Shown one piece after another: positions 12,704 through 24,582 of a DNA stretch of 64,000 nt; the stretch's first letter is position 1, and the number at the start of each line of letters is the position of its first letter. A program made the position numbers and the translations under genes. Under the pieces are notes generated by a model. That model did not search any database. It was not told the origin of the DNA and was given only the letters and a program-made list of their open reading frames with translations. This DNA comes from Cryptomeria japonica (Eukaryota; Streptophyta; Pinopsida; Cupressales; Cupressaceae), in NCBI RefSeq assembly GCF_030272615.1, contig NC_081408.1, positions 342,763,793-342,827,792 of the forward strand, given 5' to 3'.

Positions 12704-13104
12704 GGGCCCTTTTAGCTCTTTTCTCCTGTTTTGAGCCTTGAGGGTTAACCTTTGAAGGCTGAGGATTTGGGTGTTCGTCTTCCCTTAGGTCCCCCTAATG
12801 GGAGGGTTTCAAGTGACTTTGACTTTGAAGTTGAAGAGTCTTCTAGGCATGATATTGCACCACCCGACTTTGCTTAGGAAAAATTTGATCTGCATCTAGA
12901 TGATTTTGTTCCAGTCACCTGAGGTGAAGTTGATCCTCTTGAATTGGATTTTGGTGCTTCTACTCTCAGGCCTAAGTGATGGGCCAAGACCATTGGTGAT
13001 CTTCATGATGATGAACTTATTGAGGGTAGATCAACTAGAAGCAAGAGCAAGCAGAAGACCACAATTAACTTTGCTCTCATGGCCAACATTCATAGTGTGT
13101 TAGC

Positions 13105-13534
13105 CTCAGACATATGCAGAGGCTAAAGGAATACTTGAGTGGGAACAAGCTATGGAAGTTGAACACCATAGTCTTTTGAAGAACAACACTTGGGTCCTGT
13201 CCGATCTTCCATTGGGGAAGAAACCCATTGGCTGCAAATGGGTGTATAAAGTCAAGTACAAGGCTGATGGAACTCTTGATAAGTGCAAGGCCCAGTTAGT
13301 AGCCAAAGGGTTCTCGCAGAAAGAGGGCATAGACTATGAGGAGACCTTTTCCCCCACAACCAAAATGAGCACCATTCCGCTTGTCCTCGCTATTTCAACC
13401 CAATTTGAATGGAAAGTCCATTGAAGGGACGTCAAGAGTGCATTCCTCAATGGTGAGTTGTAGGAAGAGGTCTACATGACGCAGCCTCCTGGTTTCAAGG
13501 TTGCCAGTAAAGAACACCGGGTATGCAGATTGGT
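13105..13534 (+). pseudogene. Copia reverse transcriptase, first half
   Basis: The frame reads LLKNNTWVL, then GCKWVYKVKYKADG and AKGFSQKEGIDYEETFSP, all hallmark blocks of Copia RT. It continues past a TGA (after WKVH, replacing a Trp codon) into DVKSAFLNGEL, with the first catalytic Asp, then a TAG where Gln is usual. It stops at 13534, where the solo LTR is inserted, and resumes at 16010. Confidence 0.85.
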
Positions 13535-16004
13535 TGTAATATCCCCCTTAATTTTTTCCCAAATATTTGCACAATTAACAATAGACACCAATCACCCGTT
13601 AGGGTTAGATAATGAAAAAATCAACACTGCTGAAAGTAACCCTTTCACTTTCTGATCACCAAGAGCCCAACATGGGAGGGTGAGAGCATACGGTGTCAAG
13701 GGGATTGTTAGCTCGATAAACTGATGGAAATGAAATCACAAATACAATACTGTTCGGCAAGCTAGCCCCTTCCGCTTATCCAACGGGTGTAAGAACTTGT
13801 ACAACAGTATGGTGGTGCAATTGGCCAATTAGAAGATTACAAACTGAAAGAACAACAATCACTCGACCACTTATTCAGTGGGAGGACTGAAAATGGAATT
13901 ACAATCAACTCTATCGCTTATTCAGCGGGAGGACAGCGTTACAACAAATATGAAGGCGGCAAGCCGGCCTCTTCCACTTATGCAGTGGGACTAAGAGCAA
14001 CAATCCAAATAGATAGCTGATAGTACTACTAATCAGCTTTGCAATGCAAAATGGATTATCAAAAATTTTAGAAATCACTGTCCACAGCTAGGCGACAAAG
14101 CCAGCCTCTTCCACTTATGCAGTGGGACTAGAGAAAACAATGGAAATTGCTGTTAGTACTACTAACCAGCATTACAAATGATTCAACAAAGTTATTCCAA
14201 TGCTAAATACCAAACCAACAGCTGCAACTTATTACCAATACCCTTCTCACCTCACCAAAGAACTCACATGCTTGAAAACCAACTTCAAACTCGGAACACT
14301 AAATCTGATATGAATGAACAGCAGGCTGGAAATGTAGACCAGCAACATAGAAATCCCCACAAAAACTTCTAACTCACTCCAGACACCCCCAAATTAACTC
14401 AAAATACACTCCAAAGACCCTAGACATAAAGCGACTAAGTCTAAACTGAGAGGATGGCACTAACAAATCAGAAACAACATAACACGCAACCTCAAACACC
14501 TCCAGCAAGGGCGCCTACAGCAGAAAAGTTCGACTTGCAAACAAAAATAGAATACTCCAAGATATTCAATGAAAACTTACAAGATGAATCGCCCAAGGCA
14601 TAGGAATTGATCTAGCAAACACCCAAAACGAGCTGACACCCACACAAGGAGCTATGAACGAAAACACACTTCAGCCACACCAAAACCAGCAAACTGAAAA
14701 TCCACACACAACACTCCAGAATCAGAAAACTAATACATAAATCTGCAACATTATCTTGAATCCACTCCTCTGAATGAAGAGTAGTCTCTGGCTAGACTAG
14801 TTGCTGTATTGCAAGCAAGAAATCAAGCTACGGCTAGGAGGTAAGTGTTCCCCGAAGCTTTCACTCTGCATTTCTGCAACATTTCATTATAAAAAATTTC
14901 TTGGATCTCCAAATGAGAGCCCAAGGCCTGTATTTATAACAATTTGCCAGCCAAATTCAAATTCAAATGCTCTCCAAATGCGCCCAAACCAAATGCCATT
15001 CCATTTCATCCACATTTGGCGTTGCATTTCATTTCCTTGCACAAGTTCGCCCAACTCACATTCACCCAAACTCGCCCTTTTTAATAAATATAAGTGTCAT
15101 AAAATAAAGTGTAAAGTGGGCACCCAACTATGACTTCCAAATTAAAAATATTACTAAGGCAATATACTTAGAAAATCGCCCCATTTGCCTTGAGTTATAA
15201 TTTAATTATTAACACCATGGCGACCCCCTTGAAGTCATATGCAAATTTCGCCCAAATAGACTTAGGATAAAATTAATATTTTCTCCCCTCCTAAGTCCAT
15301 CCATAAAATAATCAAGTATTTATACCTCATGCCTATGGTATTAATATATTAAAAATACCTTCTCAAATACTGATTATTGCCAAATTGAACCCGAGACTGA
15401 AGTGCTGGAAATCACCAAAATTGAACGAGTTGGAGCTCTGAACTGAACTACTAAAAATAGTCATTTGAGTGAATACAGGATCCTGCCAAAATAATACTGC
15501 CAGAAATAGCCACTGAGCTGAGTTGCAGAATCCCTGCCAAAAATAGTACTGCCAAGAATAGTACTTACCATAAATAGCATATTGCTAAAAATAGTAAGTG
15601 TTTCCAAAGTGATTTTTACCACATTTTGAGCAGCTGTCAAACTTACTAAAAATAGTCAGTCCCGAAAAGGTCCTCAGATTGGTTTGCATGTTATACCATT
15701 GCAAAGTTCTCAGAAAACCTAGAAAAACCTAGAGAACTCAACTGCTTCTGCCTCCACTTACTAAAAATAGTAAGTTGGTCAAACTCCATAACTTGCTATG
15801 TGTGTACCCTCACTGCGAAGCTTTCTGAAAACCCAGAAAGACTCCAAAACCCAAACTGACAATTTCCAACATGTAAGCCTTCGAAAATGCAGAAACATCC
15901 TCCCGAAGGTAGGAAACCCTAATTTTTGCTTCCGACTAGCCTACGGGTCTCCGGAATAGGCAACGGTCCCCAAAACAAACTAGAGCGGAAAAGGGGACAT
16001 TACA
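13535..16004 (-). mobile_element. 2470-bp solo LTR inserted in Copia RT
   Basis: On the minus strand it begins TGTAATGTCCCC and ends GGGGGATATTACA. The flanks carry a perfect 5-bp duplication TTGGT (13530-13534 and 16005-16009). No primer site, polypurine tract or ORF with retroelement motifs lies inside, so it reads as a solo LTR left by LTR-LTR recombination. TATA candidate: TTATAAATAC on the minus strand near 14934-14943. Inside are five copies of a short palindrome-like motif (CCACTTATGCAGTGGGA and variants; 13775, 13867, 13916, 13974, 14109). Several ACTAAAAATAGT palindromes lie at 15449-15775. The termini match the LTR class at 26483 and near 56078. Confidence 0.85.
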
Positions 16005-16009
16005 TTGGT

Positions 16010-17090
16010 GAAACGATTTTATGGCCTCAAATAGGCTCCTCGAGCATGGTACATAAAAATTGATAAGTACTTAGTTGATCAAGGCTTTTAAAGGAGTCCT
16101 TCTAATCCCAATCTATATGTCAAGAATACTGGCGGTGATATCCTTCTTCTTGTCATCAATGTTGATGACCTGATCATAACTGCTAGTGCAACACATTTGA
16201 TCGATCAGATCAAACAGAATTTGTGTCAGTCTTTGATATGATAGACTTGGGACTTCTGCATTATTGTCTTGGTGTAGAGGTTTGGTAGATAGATGGCCAC
16301 ATTTTTATTTCTCAGTCAAAGTATGTCAAAAGTCTGCTGGATAAGTTTTAGATGCATGATTGCAAACCTGCATCTACACCTATGGAGAAAGGGCTAAAAC
16401 TATTAGCCAAATCGGATTCACATGTGGTGAATGAATTGGCGTTCAGGCAACTAGTGGGCAGCCTCATCTATCTGACCGCCACTAGACCTGATCTCAGTTA
16501 TGCTGTGAGCTACATATCTTGCTTCATGACAACCCCTAAAGCTAAACATTGGGTTGCAGTGAAGTGTGTTGAGATATGCGAAGCGCACTCTTTACTTTGG
16601 CATTCTGTACAGTAGAAGCAAAGATTCTAGGTTCATTGCTTTTACAGACTCAGATTGGGTAGGTTTTTTTGATGACAAAAAGTTTACTTTTGGGTATGTC
16701 TTCAATCTGGGCATAGGTGTAGTCACATGGACTAGCAAGAAGCAGCACACAGTAGCTCTTTCCTTGGCCGAAGTAGAATATCGGGGAATTGTTAAGGCAG
16801 CTTGTGAGGCAATTTGGCTTTGAAGAATGCTTTCTGACATGCAAATGTCTCAAGTAGGTCCTTCTCTCTTGTTTTGTGATAATCAAGGGGTGCTGAAGCT
16901 TGCCAAAAATCTAGTCTTCCATGAGTGGACAAGCATGTTGAGCTTCATTGTCATTTCATCCACAAGCTTGTAGAAGACGGATTTGTTTAGTTGTAGTATG
17001 TTCCAACTGAGGATCAGAGTGGAAATATCCTCACCAAGTCTCTGAGCCTGGACAAGTTTGTAAAATTTAGGGGGCAACTTGGTGTAGCTG
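16010..17090 (+). pseudogene. Copia reverse transcriptase second half and RNase H
   Basis: It continues in frame from 13534 with KRFYGLK then a TAG at the Gln position, then APRAWY. The active site reads INVDDLII, with Asn where Tyr is usual. The thumb region includes HDCKPASTPMEKG and ATRPDLSYAVSY. A frameshift near 16580 leads into RNase H: GFTDSDW-like FTDSDWVGF, then LSLAEVEYRGI, with the metal-binding Asp and Glu present. It ends in the segment before the polypurine tract. In-frame TAG and TGA codons and shifts make it dead. Confidence 0.85.
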
Positions 17091-17300
17091 ATAGGATGAC
17101 CATTAAGGGAGGGTATTAAAGTAATATTTAGCTATTTAATGGTCATTTAGGAATCTTTAGTTTTCTTAGTTTGTTTCTAATTTCAGTTTTTTTTATGATT
17201 GTTTCTTTTAGAAACATTGTTTTGTAATTTCTTTATATGTACATTTCATGTTCATAGTTAATTCAATCAATTACCAAACAACTTGTGAATGCCTCCTTCA

Positions 17301-18071
17301 CTGTGAACTGTCTTAACTTTATTGGGTTACCAAATCAGATGTTTGAGCTTTCTCATACAGAGTAACCCAATATATTATTTTGTCATTGAATATTTTCTAC
17401 TTTTTGAAGTTGTTGCAGATCCTTTCATCAATTTTTTGTTCTTGCGTAAGATATTAGGCCTACCAACAATGGGTAAGGTTGTTTTTATATTATTTCTGCA
17501 TTCGAATTGATGGCTGTCTTCTTAATTGGGTTGAGGTTGTCCTCCATGAGTTTTACAATGGATATTGATATTTTGTTTATTCAAAGTAGGCTTATCATGT
17601 TGGGTGGTAACATGTGGCTTCCCTTTTGCAGCTCAGACAATTACAATCAAACTCGAAACATGCTAACAATTAGGGAAATATTGTTTTGTGAAATGTAACA
17701 CGATTCACTATTCTTGTCAATAGTTAATCTCAAACAAGAGTAAGCTTGTTCTATTGTGCCATGTCATATATAAATACTTATTGATTTTTTGACAATGCAA
17801 GGTAGCGAACTGTTGTCTTAATTTTTGAATTTTCAAAAATTAAGACAACCCCCTACAAATTTTTATTTAAAATTCGTAGTTCTTTTCTCTAAGGCACGTT
17901 TTACGAGGTTCAAAACTCGTATTTGTTTGTGTCCAGTTGTTTGTAGGTGTGTTTGTCATTTTTGTCTAAGTTTTGGTTGGTTTTTGTTTTCTTTTTCCTT
18001 CCTTTTTGTGCAATTTTGGCTTTTGAGTTAGTTATTGCAAGTAGGAACTTTTGGATGTCATTGCAAGCAAT
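17301..18071. other. Non-coding stretch with a perfect 17-bp hairpin
   Basis: No gene is recognised. The one clear structure is a perfect inverted repeat at 17812-17849: 17-bp arms beginning GTTGTCTTAATTTTTGA separated by ATTT. The boundary between the Copia 3' end and the next element could not be fixed. Confidence 0.4.
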
Positions 18072-19098
18072 AATCGGGTTTTAGAAACCCGATTACAAGT
18101 CAACTCATTGTTTAAAAGTTTGCTTTACTTGTAATCGGGTTTCTAGGACTCGATTACAAGTGTGTTTTATAAAAGCAAAATGAAATACGTATTACACTGC
18201 ATCGAGCTCCTTAGAACCCAATTTGCTTTCCCTTGTGCCATCTTTAAATCCATCAATATTGAAGGGAACCTCATTAAGGCGTTTTTGATTTGTAATAGGA
18301 GTGTTTCTCTTCACATGCCTATTAGAGCCCGTGTGTGAAGATATGCAAATCATTTTATCATCTTCATTTGGAGTTATGTCAGGATTTGGGCAAGGTTTTT
18401 TTTATCATCACTTTGGGTTTTCGTTTTGAGGTAAGTGCAATTTTCGCATTCATGTTTTTGTTCTTTCCTTTGATTTGTGTTTTACCCTTGTTCCTCCCAT
18501 TCGTTTTGTTGTAGGGCAACACACCTTTCTTATGTGCTCCTCCCTTTGTCACGTGGGTCTTTTTTACTTGCATCGGGTTCTTGTATTCCGGTTGCCAAGT
18601 GCATATTGATGTGTGTTTTCCTTGCATGTTTCTTTATGCTTACTTGCAATCGGGTCTCAAAATCCCGATTGCAAGCCTTTGTTTCATCTTTGCATCATAT
18701 TTGCAATCGTGATTTTGAGACCCGATTGTAAGTATCGTCTTCAATGCTTTTTCCCATCGCCTTTCACTTGCAATTGGACCTTTAAACCCGATTGCAAGTA
18801 TGCTTTCCCAATTCATTGCTTTCATTGTTTGATTGCACATGCAATCGGGGTTCCAAGACTTGATTGCAAGCCACCATTGTATGAGCATTTCAATGTGCTT
18901 ACTTGCAATCGAGTCTCGAAACCCCGATTGCAAGTTTGTCCCTGCCTTGATAACCTCTTCCACTTGCAATCGGGGTTTTGAGACCCGATTGCAAGTATTT
19001 TATCCCATCACCCTTGCAATTATGTTCACTTGCAAGCTAATGCCTATCATGCAAGCTTGCTTCCTTGCATTCGAGTCTTCAAGACCCAATTGCAAGTG
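18072..19098. repeat. Array of nine imperfect palindromes (hairpins)
   Basis: Nine units of about 34 bp share the arms ACTTGCAATCGGG and CCCGATTGCAAGT around a loop of roughly 8 bases. Positions: 18072-18094, 18127-18161, 18642-18675, 18700-18733, 18766-18799, 18837-18870, 18901-18935, 18962-18996 and 19063-19098. The last seven are spaced about 55-100 bp apart. Substitutions in one arm are often not matched in the other, so many stems are now imperfect. The array lies immediately upstream of the decayed ORF at 19248, in the position of a retroelement leader. The short ORFs that cross it on both strands only translate the repeat. Confidence 0.85.
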
Positions 19099-19247
19099 TC
19101 AAAGGTTTATCCCAACTTGCGTTCTTCCATTTCTACATTCCAAGTTCTCTGCGATCCACTTGCATTCCGCCTTTCAAGATCCGAAATTTTGGCCTTTGTC
19201 TCCATATAATATATAGTTCAAGCTTGTCCACTCATTTTCCCTTTCCC

Positions 19248-22200
19248 ATGATAAATATCATGATAGGTCAAGAGTTGGGCATTGCTTTACAAGCTCTTTC
19301 ATCTGAAGAAGGTGTCATGGCTTCTCCAATAGCCTATGATGATGTCTTAACTCTTTGGGGTTTTCATTGCAACATTACAGATTCTTGCTCAATGGCAGAA
19401 GAACTGGCATTCCCTTCAAACAAGAGGACGAAGTACAAATATGACAAATACCAAAATGAGATTTCTCCTTCTCAAGTGAGTTCTTCTGTTGATGAAATTA
19501 AAGATACGGAGATTGGGCATGTTCATATGTTCGATTTCCTTGAGAGAGCAGAGGAGTCAATGAATCATAGCATGCAACTGCATTTGAATAGTCATATCCA
19601 CTTTCCTAGTGGCTGTCCTAGAACCAGAGTTTGTCCTTGCTTGTGCTGCTCATTTTGAGAAGGAATCCAGGACGATCAAGGATGATGATGGCAACGTTGT
19701 CATCAGATTGGATGTGGAAACCATTGACAAATTTTTTAAGGTTTGTGTTGCTCTAGTGTATGCAGACATCACCATGGAGAGTGCTCTTGATCACTACAAC
19801 CAAAAAAAGGGAGATTGCATAAGGCACATCAATTCCAAGTGGCTTAAGACTCCTAGGACTTGCTTGTCTCGATGGGCCACGTTGTACCGCTCTGATTTCA
19901 TTGAAGAAATCAATGACATGATTACACTCCTGAGCAAGATAATGGGGTTGAAACAATCTAATGTGTTTGAGATCTGGATGTATAAATACATTGTGGTTAT
20001 GAGGAAGGCTCAGTCACATATTTTCTGTGGTGAAGTGATCAATGATAATCTGTGTGAGAAGCTTTCACAAGTTCCAACCACTCTTACTTTCTACATGAAT
20101 TCCTACTTGGTATATATAGCAGCGTCACTAAGATAGTTTCCAGGTCTTTTTAGCAAAGGTGACAGGTCACTGATACAAGTATGGAAATATTATGATCAGC
20201 TCACTTTGAGACCCAACAGGGTTCATTATAGGAGAGTGCAGGATGCTTTCTTTGGTCATTTCATGTGTATGTTTGATAAGTCACTTAAGAACAAGAGAGT
20301 GTCTGAGGCAGCTTGTAAGAAAGTGAATGAATACGAATGCCTATTTCTTCAGTTCTTGACTTTCACTTACATGAGAGTTGGCTGTTTTGAAGGCCATCCT
20401 TATATGTTTCCAAGATATCCTACTCAAGATCGCCCTGATGGAGTTTGCGAGACAGCTAATGACAGTTCATGCATATCAATCAGCTCAACATAAGTTAGGG
20501 ATCAATATATCCTCACATAATCCATTGTAGATTGGCAGATACTCTTTGACAACTTCAGCAAGAGCCAAGGTGATGGAGACAGAGCTTTAGGAAATCAAGT
20601 TGAAGAAGTTCAAGGCAAGGAAATATTTTGAGTACTGAGGGATGAAAGATAAAATCAAGAGGGCTTTCACTCATGTTCATCGCCTTGAGGATATCTATGT
20701 TGATCTTCGTTCAGAGGAAGACATCGGGAAGATGGACTATAGCAGGCTTACCTTGGAGCAAATTGTAGATTTGAATCTAACCAATATTCCAGAAGGCATG
20801 GTAGATGAGGGGAAAATACTTGATCCAGAGTATATAGAGCAAAGAGTCGCAGAGGCTCCTCTCCCATCTATACAATGGTCACAAAAAGAATGCACTTCAA
20901 TCTCCGATAGATTTTAATGTATCCTTGCTAATACCAATGCTTGGTTGAAGAGCAATGGTATTAAAACCATAAAGATTAAGGCCGGAGCAGGGGATGATTC
21001 AGCAGGACCCATTGGGTGTAAGTCTGAAATAAGGGCCAAGACCAAAGAAGGTGCTTCTTCTTCTGGTACCAAAATCAAGCTTAGAGTCAGTAGAGCTTTG
21101 GTTATTCCTCCAGAAGAGGTATCTTTGAAAGGGAAAGAGAAGCATCAAGTACAAATCCAAGTTATTGATCCCGAAGATGAATAACAAGAGGAGAACATCC
21201 CAGAATCTCTTGTTACTTTGAACTCAGATTCTTCTCACATGGCCAATCCCCACATGTCTTTGGATGTCCCTATTTTCCCAATAGACACAGAAGTTGATTC
21301 TTTCTCTATGGTTCTTGTTGATCCTGTTGTGCCATGTGTATGCACTTGCACTGTTGTGTCATCGTCAGTAGCAAAGATACCTATGAATGCCTCACATGAT
21401 AACTTGGAGAATGTTTTTGATGCAAATCCTTCATATGCCATCCTGTCAAGTATGTCACTTCCTGAGATTGACACCTTTGCCATGAGCTTTATAAGTTCAT
21501 GTCTGAAGCTTGCCATGATTTGTCATCCGAACAAGCACTTGTTGCTGTTCAGATCGAGGCCTCCCCTAGAATGACAACTGTAGTACAGACCAAACCTCTT
21601 CTTACTCAAACTTTAGTTGCTTTTACTGAGGCAAGCTTGTTAGATGTGACACCATGGTTGAGCTCAATCACTCCAAGAGGAAGAAGTAGGAAATTTCTCT
21701 TGATGTGTTTGACTTTCAACAACATAGAAAATCCAAGCCAAAAGTTGCCAAGAAAGCCAAAACAGTTTCACGAGTGATTGTGGACAATAACACGATGAAA
21801 TATGTAGAGGTGGCAGAACCTCTCACTAATAAGCCACAAAGGGAAATGCTGCTATCTGATTACAGGTTCACGAGAGTGGAGCTTGGAAAGCAGACGCATG
21901 CTGGAATAATGATGATGCTCAAGACTTTGTAGCTTCATTAGTTTAGAGTTATGATGAGCTTTTAGCAAAGAAGGATAAGCTCAAGGAGGAAAATGCACAA
22001 CTCATTTCAGTGATGCAAAAGATCACTAAATCTTTTGAAAAGATTGACCCCTTGACTTCTTCCACTTCCGAAGAATCCATCAAACAGGTTGAAAGAGCTA
22101 CGCTGAAGGCAAAAGCTATTCATTCTTGGGTAGATCAACTGGCAGATCAAAGTACTCAAGTGGTGAAGAAAGCTTTACAGGTGTTGGGCAATTTGAGAAT

Positions 22201-22813
22201 AGCAAAGATGAAGCTGAACCAGACTTCTGAAGCTTTTAGGCAAAGTCTGGAATCTATTGAAAAAGATTTGAAAATTTGGCTTGAAATGGATCAAGTGAAG
22301 TTAGAAATTTTGTGCAATAACATTGTGATACCAAACAGAGAGAGGTAAATTGAATTTGAAGAGCTTATTATCAATAAGTCATTAGTTGTCAAGGACCTGA
22401 CTAAAGATATAGAAGCTGCTCTAGAAATGAGTACTGAACTGTAGCAAGATATTATTTCTACTTTTGAGAAAATGTCCTGCAAGATAGTAAGTCAAGATGA
22501 AGAGTTGCTTCCTGAAAATGTGATACTCTTTGAGTTATTGTCAAGGCTTCATCAGGAGCTTGAATCTGATCAGTTTGTGGTGGGTTCAATTAATAGATAT
22601 GTAAATTGCTAGGTCTTTCTTGATAAGATGCAAACTGTTCTTGAGGAGCATAGAGTAGCAACAGTAAGGTATTTCGATGTCATCATCAAAATTGTTGCTA
22701 TTGCAAGAAATACAACAGGTCCAGATCTTGATGAATTGCAGGAATCAATTGACAAATTCCAAGCTTTCATGGCCAAGAATAGAGAAGAACGAGAAGTGTC
22801 TCCTGACACTTGA
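19248..22813 (+). pseudogene. Decayed ~1100-codon ORF, unknown plant element protein, helical C-terminus
   Basis: An ATG at 19248 opens a reading frame followed with several shifts to a stop at 22811-22813. Open pieces are 19248-19658, 19609-20136, 20206-20493, 20642-20917, 20945-21184, 21218-21574, 21705-21932, 22010-22348 and 22628-22813. Most separating stops are TAG. The N-terminal third is globular and rich in aromatic residues (for example the KWLKTPRTCLSRWATLYRS segment near 19830). A basic, low-complexity middle follows (GASSSGTKIKLRV near 21055). The last third is a long E/K/L-rich helical region typical of coiled coils. No zinc knuckle, protease, RT or integrase motif is seen. The N-terminus recalls uncharacterised plant transposon proteins, but I cannot name the family. 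Placement before an LTR-like region suggests a non-autonomous retroelement. Confidence 0.55.
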
Positions 22814-24574
22814 ATTGTGTTTTTTGTTTTGTTGTAGGATGTATTTTTCTTTGTGGCAAATTACATGTAATTTCAAAACTTGTAATTACAAGTAGTCACA
22901 TTACTTGTATTTTTGTAACTTGTAATTACATGTAAACAAATTACAAGTTGAAAGACAATAGGACTGTAATTTGGAATAAGTTTTAGTTAGTTGGACTTCT
23001 CCCACTTTTTGCTCTTAGCCCCTCTCCTATATATATTGGAGGGTGCTCTATGTAATATATATCTTTTTGGCAAGCAAGAAAACTATGTAGAAATTTACAG
23101 CGATAAAAACTTTGTGTTTTATACTTGTAAATTGGATTCCCAAGCAATATGAGGAGGACATTTGAGTGTCAGACTTTGTGTCGAGGCTTTGTTCATTTAT
23201 CTATTGTATTCTTATGTTACAGTGATATATTTTTCTGTGTATACTTGAGATTCTAGTAAGGTTGTTGGAAAAGAGCTTTAATCTGATTTCTTGTGGGCTT
23301 TGTGTTGCAAATATTGAGGGTTAAATTAGCATAGTTAAGTGTCAAGATAGGAAGAGACCACAAGCCTTTGTGCTTGTAATACTTAAGGTTGTTGGAAAAG
23401 AGCTTTAATCTGATTTCTTGTGGGCTTTGTGTTGCAAATATTGAGGGTTAAATTAGCATAGTTAAGTGTCAAGATAGGAAGAGACCACAAGCCTTTGTGC
23501 TTGTAATACTTCTTATATAGCAGTCTAGAGGTGCATCATATTGACAGATCTTGAGCTTTGGTATGTTGTATATTGCTATCATACTAATCATTTTGGACGG
23601 TTGATAGGACAGTAGAAGAGTGAAGACTTTGAGCTTTTGTTTCTACATTCCTGTCTTGGGGAAATGACAAAAGACTTTGTGCTTTCATGGAAACTTCGCT
23701 TCCTTTTGTATAAGCATCTTTGTAATTGTTGGAATTTCTTAAAAGTTTCTATATTTGTTACTCTAAGTCAAAGTTTCTTTTCTGAAAAAAGAATATCATC
23801 TTTTTGAAAAGGAGAAAAGGATGTTTCACCCAAGTTAAATTAGTGTTTATAGATTATAGGTAGTAGTTAGAAGAATTAGGAAAGGGGGAGCCTTCCCTTA
23901 GAATTAGGAGGGGTTTTAACTCACACGCTGTGGCTGAAACCATTTTTTTGCATGCCTTCCCAGGTGTACAAATTTTTCAACCAACACAAGCTAAATGCTC
24001 ATTTCGTTAGCACATAAATAATAAGGGTTGGCTGTTTCCTTGGTTGTATAATATTGCTTAGCGCTGTTTAGAGATCTGACTTATCTCCAGTCGTTTATTC
24101 AATAATTTGACATCTAATATATTGAAAATATGAAAATAAATCTTTTCAGTAAGACATGTACTTAAACAAAATGGGGTTCATTGTATTAAGTACTTTTGTG
24201 GAAGAATATGCAAATTGATTCATAGAAGAATTAAAGACCCTGTGGTGGACTTTTGGCTCAGCAAGTTGAAAAGTCAACTTTAGTGAAACTGTAGAACAAT
24301 TTATTGGTGCTTTGGTGTGCTATTCATTTGTAATGAGTTCTTGGATCCATTCGTTGGAGAGATATGTGAATTGATTCAGACAAGAGTTAAAGAGCATGCG
24401 GTGGATGTTTGGCTCAACAAGTTGAAAAGTTGTCTTTACTGGAACTGGAATGACTTGTTAGAACTTTCTATCGGCAGATAGTTCTTGGATGAAGAGAAGA
24501 TATTGAAGTGGCTGATTAGATATAGGTAAATAGACATAGGATTAATTGGAGTGAGTTTCAAATGTTGTGATATA
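22814..24574. other. LTR-like 3' region with palindromes and a 127-bp tandem duplication
   Basis: It follows the ORF stop. It carries a perfect 16-bp palindrome ACTTGTAATTACAAGT (22878-22893) with related AATTACATGTAA motifs, and a TATA candidate (CTATATATATTGG near 23026). It also holds a perfect 127-bp tandem duplication (23257-23383 and 23384-23510). LTR borders could not be fixed because no second copy is in the window. No gene is visible to 24574. Confidence 0.45.
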
Positions 24575-24582
24575 GGATAGAG

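Larger units (their letters stand above)
10849..17300 (+). mobile_element. Decayed Ty1/Copia retrotransposon, 5'-truncated, split by a solo LTR
   Basis: Coding remains occur in the Copia order gag, protease, integrase, RT, RNase H, then a purine tract (AAGGGAGGG near 17095-17105) and the start of an LTR-like 3' end. The 5' LTR and N-terminal gag are absent, cut off at the family X fragment. A 2470-bp insertion (13535-16004) splits the RT. Removing it with one TTGGT copy rejoins the RT in frame. Many in-frame stops show it is inactive. Confidence 0.85.

Noticed and set aside
18613-18981. 122-codon Cys-rich ORF
   Set aside because: It only translates the hairpin array; similar ORFs occur on the opposite strand and in other frames of the same repeat.
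18642-19098. Regularly spaced palindromes resembling a CRISPR array
   Set aside because: The sequence is eukaryotic TE-rich DNA, the units are diverged, spacers vary in length, and no cas-like gene exists. A retroelement leader array fits better.
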